From assembly GCA_018398815.1 (NCBI GenBank), contig CM031614.1:52641767-52705766 (forward strand): a DNA stretch of 64,000 nt, read 5' to 3'. The stretch is from Conus ventricosus. Lineage: Eukaryota > Mollusca > Gastropoda > Neogastropoda > Conidae. Under the pieces are notes generated by a model. The model was not told the origin of the DNA, ran no database searches, and saw only the letters and a list, made by a program, of their open reading frames with translations. The position numbers and the translations under genes are program-made. Positions 58,449 to 64,000 of the stretch are shown piece by piece; the first letter of the stretch is position 1; the number at the start of each line of letters is the position of its first letter.

Positions 58449-58880
58449 GGGCCGGAATAGCTCAGTTGGTAGAGCCCGGACTCGTGATCCTGGGGTTGCG
58501 GGTTCGAATTTCGGTACAGGGGGATTTTTCCTTCGGAGTTAACATTGGTTTCTGACTCCACTCCCCACACAGTCCTTCGAATGAGACTGTAAACCGAGGT
58601 TCTGTGTGAGAACACATGCACAACATCTTGCACACACGTAAAATCCCATCACCAACTTTTTCTTCCGAAAATCCCATCACCACTTTCGGAAGAGAAGGCC
58701 AATTTGGCCGTTGGTATGGATGACACATTACACATAGCATGCACCTTCCCCGAAGATGGAGTATGGCTGCCTTAATGGCGGGATAAAAAAAAGTTATACA
58801 CACAAAACTCCACTGCCTGTCTATACAGGCAGTGTCCGCAGGAGTATCAGCCTTCGTACGCAGAAGGAAGAAGAAGGAAG
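58449..58880 (+). mobile_element. tRNA-derived SINE, copy 1
   Basis: Begins with a tRNA-like head: A box TAGCTCAGTTGG (58,458-58,469) and B box GGTTCGAAT (58,501-58,509), the RNA polymerase III promoter. The body runs ~350 bp through CTTCCGAAAG-type and CTGCCTGTCTATACAGGCAG palindromic segments to a GAAGGAAGAAGAAGGAAGG tail. Inverted relative at 62,591-62,980. It is not a functional tRNA, since the anticodon arm is not canonical and a long body follows. Confidence 0.85.
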
Positions 58881-59973
58881 GAAACAAAAAGAAAGAAAAA
58901 ATTAAATTAAAAAAAAAAAGCAGATGAAGAAAAATCAGGAGTAAAGGGAGGGGGGAAGGGTGTGGTAGGGGTTGGGTGGGTGGGTGGGATTGGATGTGGA
59001 ATCTGCGGAACACTGATTGTGTTTGGGGTATGCTGGCAGACAACAGTGACATCACAAATCTTGTGTAATCTTTTTCATCAGATTGGGCAGCTGCCTTGTT
59101 GTCTGCCTGGTTGAAAGCAAACTAGTGTAAGGCTCCGACATCCTGACTCTGTAAAACACTGCAAAAATCAATGAGACTGACAAAAGCTGTACAGACAAAT
59201 CGTCCGGGTCATGGTTGGACAGAAAATGGTCAATTCACCACTTGGTGCTCAGGTTTGTGGACAGGAGTGTAAACAACAGACCCATGTAGAATTGCAGGTA
59301 TTTTGTCTTCTCTCAAGCGATAGCCCTGATTATAGTAGTAGCAGTCGCGTGAAAAGAACAATTTCAAAGTGGATCTGCTTAGAGCATTGTACTATGAGGT
59401 GAATTGGTATGTGTTGCCTGTGCTTTTGAAGGAGAACATGTTTTAAACTTTATTAGAGCAAAGAGGTGTGGTAGGGAGAGGAAGATCATGTAGGGAAAAG
59501 AGTGGATGATTAATCTCTAGTAGTTTTTTTGTTGTGGTTTACATTTTTTAAAAACCTGGTTCCGTTTTCTAACAGAATGCTTTTGTACAATAGCTCGGTG
59601 TTTCTTTGCCTCTCAATCCACATCTGCTTTCTTTGTTTCAGATTTCGTCTCTTACATTAAAGAAGCATGTAAATGGTTTCTGTCGCTCCTCTCCCCCCCA
59701 TTCTCCCCTTTGCTGTCGCTTTGTTTTTTGTCTGTAACATGATACTGGTGGACTGCAGTGGGCACCTTGGCTTTTCAGTAACTGCTTTGGGGGGGGGGGG
59801 GGGGGGGGGGGGGGGCATTTAAACTGGGCTTGGTAATTAATGAGAACCTGTATGCTCTCTTACACTGTCACATTCACAAAGGTAGAGTCACCAGGGTAGT
59901 TTGCATGTGTCTGCCAGCACAGCAGAGTGCATGAGAGAGAGAGAGAGGAGCGAAGAGAGGAGTGGAGAGTAGA

Positions 59974-60050
59974 GGATAAGATAAGATAATGATTGCTTAT
60001 AGCCCAGCCGACTGCAAAGGGCCACATCAGGGCTGTCACCACGTTAAAGA
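59974..60050 (-). repeat. Dispersed 3'-end repeat, copy 3
   Basis: GATAAGATAAGATAAT tail then GCTTATAGCCCAGCCGACTGCAAAGGGCCACATCAGGG; same family as 31,125-31,205 and 34,126-34,197. Confidence 0.6.
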
Positions 60051-60300
60051 GAGTAGAGGAGAGGAATGGAGTAAGAGAGAGAAAGAGATCGTACATGAAG
60101 AAAAATGTGAATATGATAAACAGCCATCCTGAGACTAATCGATTGTAACAAAAAGACTGCTTTATTTTGAGGGGAAAAATCGATGATTTGATTTAAAACT
60201 TGAGAATTGTTGATAGCAATTCCTTTCTGTATGTGTGTGTGTGTGCTATATGACATGATCACATTTGTTTAGAAACCAGCCAACTGCGAAGTCCTGTTAG

Positions 60301-60505
60301 GGCAGAAAGCACACTTGAAAAGGGAGGTAACTGCTGATATGCCCCAAATGTGATGAATGAACATTAAAAGGTGAAGGGCAAAGAGAGGTAACTGCTTCCA
60401 TTCCCCAAATGTGATGAATGAACATCACAGAAAGGTGAAGGACAAAGAGAGGTTTTTGCTTATATGCTGCAAATGTGATGAATGAACATTCTAGAAAGGT
60501 GAAGG
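60301..60505 (+). repeat. ~65-bp tandem repeat, three copies
   Basis: Units of AGAGAGGTAACTGCT..CCCCAAATGTGATGAATGAACAT..AAAGGTGAAGG. No coding potential. Confidence 0.7.
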
Positions 60506-60866
60506 TCTTGTTTTAAAGATCTACTCATTTCTGCATCATCGGACATCTTTTACATTTTTCAAGATCAGTCTGTTACCATCTGTGTATTGCTTGCTGTGGC
60601 ACTGTGTTGCAAACTAATGAAATGAAAATAGGTTATAAAGGGACACGTATTTTTTAGCTTGAGTCACATAGCTCTGAAAACGATATCTCTCCCACTCTCC
60701 CACACAAATTCTTTTTCCCTCTCCATTACCACCTCCTCCTCCCCCTCCCCCACACACACACATGTACACTTTCTCCTTCCTTGCACCCCCAGGGTCTATT
60801 TTTTAGCTCACAGACATCTTCATGCGTCATGCTTGATTTATCCAGTTTCTGTAGTATTAAACGGAT

Positions 60867-62190
60867 GACTATCAAAGGTTATCGGACTGAAGAGGATATC
60901 AAAGGTTATCGGACTGACAGATGACTATCAAAGGTTATCGGATGGCGGAAAGACTATCAAAGGTTTTCGGGGACTGACGGTGACTGTCAAAAGGTTTTTC
61001 GGACTGGCGGATTACTATCAAAGGTTATCGGACTGACGGATTACTATCAAAGGTTATCGGACTGACGGATGACTGTCAAAGGTCATCGGACTGATGGATG
61101 ACTGTCAAAGGTTATGAGACTGACAGATGACTATCAAAGGTTTTTCGGACTGACGGATTACTATCAAAGGTTATCGGACTGATGGATTACTATCAAAGGT
61201 TATCGGACTGACGGATTACTATCAAAGGTTATCGGGAATGACGGATTAAATATCAAAGGTTATCGTACTGCGGATGACTGTCAAAGGTTATCGGACTGAC
61301 GGATGACTGTCAAGGTTATCGGACTGGCGGGTTGATATCAAAGGTTTTTCAGACTGACGGAAAGACTATCAAAGGTTATCGGACTGAGGATGACTGTCAA
61401 AGGTTATCGACTGACGGATGACTTCAAAGGTTATCGGACTGACAAAGACTTCAAAGGTTATCGACTGAGGATTACTATCAAAGGTTATCGGACTGACGGA
61501 TGACTGTCAAAGGTTATCAGAATGACGGTTACTATCAAAGATTATCGGACTGACGGATGACTATCAAAGATTATCGGACTGACGGATGACTTTCAAAGGT
61601 TATCAGACTGACGGATACTAATCAAAGGTTATCGGACTGACGGATGACTGTCAAAGGTTATCGGACTGGCGGAGACTATCAAAGGTTATCAGACTGACGG
61701 ATGACTGTCAAAGGTTATCGGACTGATGGATTACTATTAAAGGTTATCGGACTGACGGATGACTGTCAAAGGTTATCAGACTGACGGATGACTATCAAAG
61801 GTTATCGGACTGACGGATGACTATCAAAGATGATCGGATGACGGTATGACCATCAAAGGTTATCGGACTGACGGATGACTATCAAAGGATATCAGACTGA
61901 CGGATTACTATCAAAGGTTATCGGACTGACGGATGACTATCAAAGATGATCGGACTGACGGATGACTGTCAAAGGTTATCGGACTGGCGGATGACTATCA
62001 AAGGTTATCGGACTGACGGATGACATCAAAGGTTATCGGACTGACGGATGATTGTCAAAGATGATCGTACTGGCGGATGACTGTCAAAGATGATCGGACT
62101 GACGGATGACTGTCAAAGATGATCGGACTGGCGGATGACTATCAAAGGTTATCGGACTGGCGGATGACTATCAAAGGTGATCAGACTGGC
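60867..62190 (+). repeat. 29-bp minisatellite, about 45 copies
   Basis: Units of ATCAAAGGTTATCGGACTGACGGATGACT with variant positions (ACT-A/G-TCAAAG; GACGG/GGCGG/GATGG; TTATCGG/TGATCGG). The array has no open frame and ends abruptly at about 62,190. Confidence 0.95.
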
Positions 62191-62590
62191 AAAGAGTAGC
62201 GGCAGTCAACATGGCACTGAAACAGCAGACTCACTTTCCGGATGATGCATTGCTTCTCTGACGCGTTCTCTTTACTGCTCTTCACCCGGACTATTAAAAC
62301 CATCAGCACACTGCAGCCCTCACGCCCTCTGCCCCCTTGCCCTCCAGTGTCTCCACACTCGCCCTTCCGGTCCTTTTTTATTAACTCGTGGTTCATGGCC
62401 CCTGATCACTGGAAAGACAGCAGCAGTGTCTGAGTGAAGGGCCCTGACCTTGACACCACCACTGATCTTGTAGCTGTTGTGCAACAAACACCTGCAGCAA
62501 GGAAAAGACTACTTCAGAATCATTCTTGCCAAGTTTCCATTTCTTATACTTCACTTTCGTCCTCCTTCCCCCAAGTTTCTTTTCATTTTT

Positions 62591-62980
62591 TCTTTCTGCG
62601 TACGCAGGCTGATACTCCTGTGGACACTGTCTGTATAGACAGGCAGTGGAGGTTTGTGTGTATGACCGTTTTTCATCCCGCCATTAAGGCAGCCATACTC
62701 CATCTTCGGGGAAGGTGCATGCTATGTGTAACGTGTCATCCATACCAACGGCCAAACTGACCTTCTCTTCCGAAAGTTGGTGATGGGATTTTACGTGGGT
62801 GCAAGATGTGCGTGCGTTCACACACGGAACCTCAGTTTATAGTCTCATTCGAAGGACTGTGTGGGGAATGGAGTCGGAACCAGTGTTAACTCCGAGGGAA
62901 AAATCTCCCTGTACTGAAATTTGAGCCCGCAACCCCAGAATCAGGAATCCAGCACTCTACCAACTGAGCTATTCCACCCC
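62591..62980 (-). mobile_element. tRNA-derived SINE, copy 2
   Basis: Inverted copy of 58,449-58,880: complement of CTACCAACTGAGCTATTCCAC gives the A box at the right end; CTGTCTGTATAGACAGGCAG and GCGTACGC lie at the left end. Substitutions relative to copy 1 indicate independent insertion. Confidence 0.85.
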
Positions 62981-63114
62981 CACCCACCCCCACCCCCCTC
63001 CCAAGTTTCCATTTGATATACTTTACTTGCGTCCTCCTTCCCCAAGTTTCCATTTCTTATACTTCACCTTCATCCTCCTTCCCCCCACGACCCCACCTCC
63101 ACCCTCCAAAACCA

Positions 63115-63365
63115 TCACACATATGTACATCGCTCACATCATTCTCGCCTCCCCACTCCCATCCCCTCGCCTCTTCCCTCTGAAAGCTCCACTAACCCAT
63201 ATGTACATAGCTCACATCATTCTCGCCCCCCCCCCCCCCCCCCCCCACTCCCGTCCCCTCGCCTCTTCCCTCTGAAAGCTCCACTAACCCATATGTACAT
63301 CGCTCACATCATTCTCGCCCTCCCACTCCCGTCCCCTCACCTCTTCCCTGTGAAAGCTCCACTAA
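63115..63365 (+). repeat. ~90-bp tandem repeat, three copies
   Basis: Units of CATATGTACATCGCTCACATCATTCTCGCC..CTCGCCTCTTCCCTCTGAAAGCTCCACTAAC, one with an expanded C run (about 63,228-63,246). Confidence 0.8.
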
Positions 63366-64000
63366 CGCAATCCCAGCATCCATCAGCGCTTATGATGACT
63401 GTCCTTGTTTCGGTGTTCCGAACTAAATGCTCACGTGAAAACATTGACGTACTCAAAATGAGCGTCATCAACAGACTAAGGTGAAACATAGATGTCTTCT
63501 TTGAACAAATAATTGTTTTTACTTTATTTTATTTTGATGCATCCTTTTCAGAGAGATCTCCTGGCGATTAGTGCTTACTGTCTGTGATTGTGGCAACAAC
63601 GTTGCATTTACATTGGATGTCTGTAGATTGGGGCAGAGAAAAGATCTCTCGTTTAATTGCTGCTTTAGTGTGATTGTGCTTGCTTGATTCGTTGTAAATA
63701 GTAAACTTATCATTGTGTCTTACTTGATTGTGTACATGTATCGACTTAAGCAGATCACAGTGTTGCTATTCAGTAATACATTTATCTATATCTGTGCCTT
63801 GACTTGGTAGGAATTATGTTGAACGGTCTGGTCTTGATTGAATGTTACTTTAATCTTTGTAATGATGTTTCCTTATAATGCCATGTAAGATATCTGTTGC
63901 CGGCATTTAAAGAAATGATTGCAGCTGAATAGAAATTCAAAGAAAATGTTAATTTTATTATGGAAAATAGTACTGAAACCATAAATTATAGATTAATGGC

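Larger units (their letters stand above)
58234..64000 (+). other. Downstream intron or flank of the host gene
   Basis: No further firm exon. Contains two SINEs, a long poly-G run (59,790-59,814), CT/GA tracts, three tandem arrays and A/T-rich DNA to the window end. The gene presumably continues beyond 64,000. Confidence 0.5.

Noticed and set aside
58449..58525. Functional tRNA gene
   Set aside because: A and B boxes are present, but a long non-tRNA body and tail follow and an inverted relative exists; it is a SINE head.
58462..59055. 197-codon minus frame
   Set aside because: It runs antisense through the SINE; recurrence in the second SINE copy shows it is repeat-derived.
60867..62190. CRISPR-like array
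   Set aside because: The 29-bp units are contiguous with no unique spacers; this is a minisatellite in eukaryotic DNA.

Overview
The window looks like nuclear DNA of an invertebrate animal, most probably a lophotrochozoan and likely a mollusc. The grounds are canonical GT..AG introns, a Kozak-type start, very abundant CA/GT, CT/GA and poly-C/poly-G tracts, tRNA-derived SINEs, a Ty3-type LTR retrotransposon and a Maverick/Polinton of the type common in marine invertebrates. No prokaryotic gene organisation is visible. Many reading frames break at homopolymers, so part of the window is probably under-polished long-read assembly. The species assignment is an inference.

Layout. (1) 1-13,240: repeat-only DNA with inflated homopolymers. 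It holds a ~564-bp tandem repeat (about 1,560-3,160), a ~2.3-kb direct duplication (6,120-8,480 and 9,790-11,930) and a ~60-bp minisatellite (12,186-13,235). (2) 13,250-21,099: a Ty3/gypsy-type LTR retrotransposon on the minus strand, with ~935-bp LTRs, a tRNA-Leu-type primer site and broken gag-pol. (3) 21,100-27,370: intergenic DNA with a LINE 3' fragment and an unrecognised 113-codon minus-strand frame. (4) 27,373-58,233: three or more plus-strand exons of a host gene with a long disordered, proline-rich N-terminus (tentatively DENND2-like), separated by introns of about 10 and 19 kb.

The most interesting structure is in the second intron. A minisatellite (39,296-39,877 and 56,948-57,735) is split by a small transposon with CAGGGCTTAAAAT termini (39,878-56,947). 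That transposon is itself split by a complete-length, 15,978-bp Maverick/Polinton (39,988-55,965) with ~365-bp terminal inverted repeats and a GCCCC target duplication. The Polinton carries a packaging ATPase, a retroviral-type integrase, a protein-primed family-B DNA polymerase, a double-jelly-roll-type major capsid protein, and about a dozen other frames, several of which I recognise as recurrent Polinton proteins without known function. Genes are arranged as head-to-head and tail-to-tail blocks. Only the ATPase and a few small frames are intact; most others carry single-base frameshifts. No Ulp1-type maturation protease was recognised. Together these genes would form a virus-like module: polymerase and integrase for copying and insertion, capsid protein and ATPase for particle assembly and genome packaging.

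(5) 58,234-64,000: the next host intron or flank, with two tRNA-derived SINE copies in inverted orientation, a 1.3-kb, 29-bp-unit minisatellite (60,867-62,190) and shorter tandem repeats.
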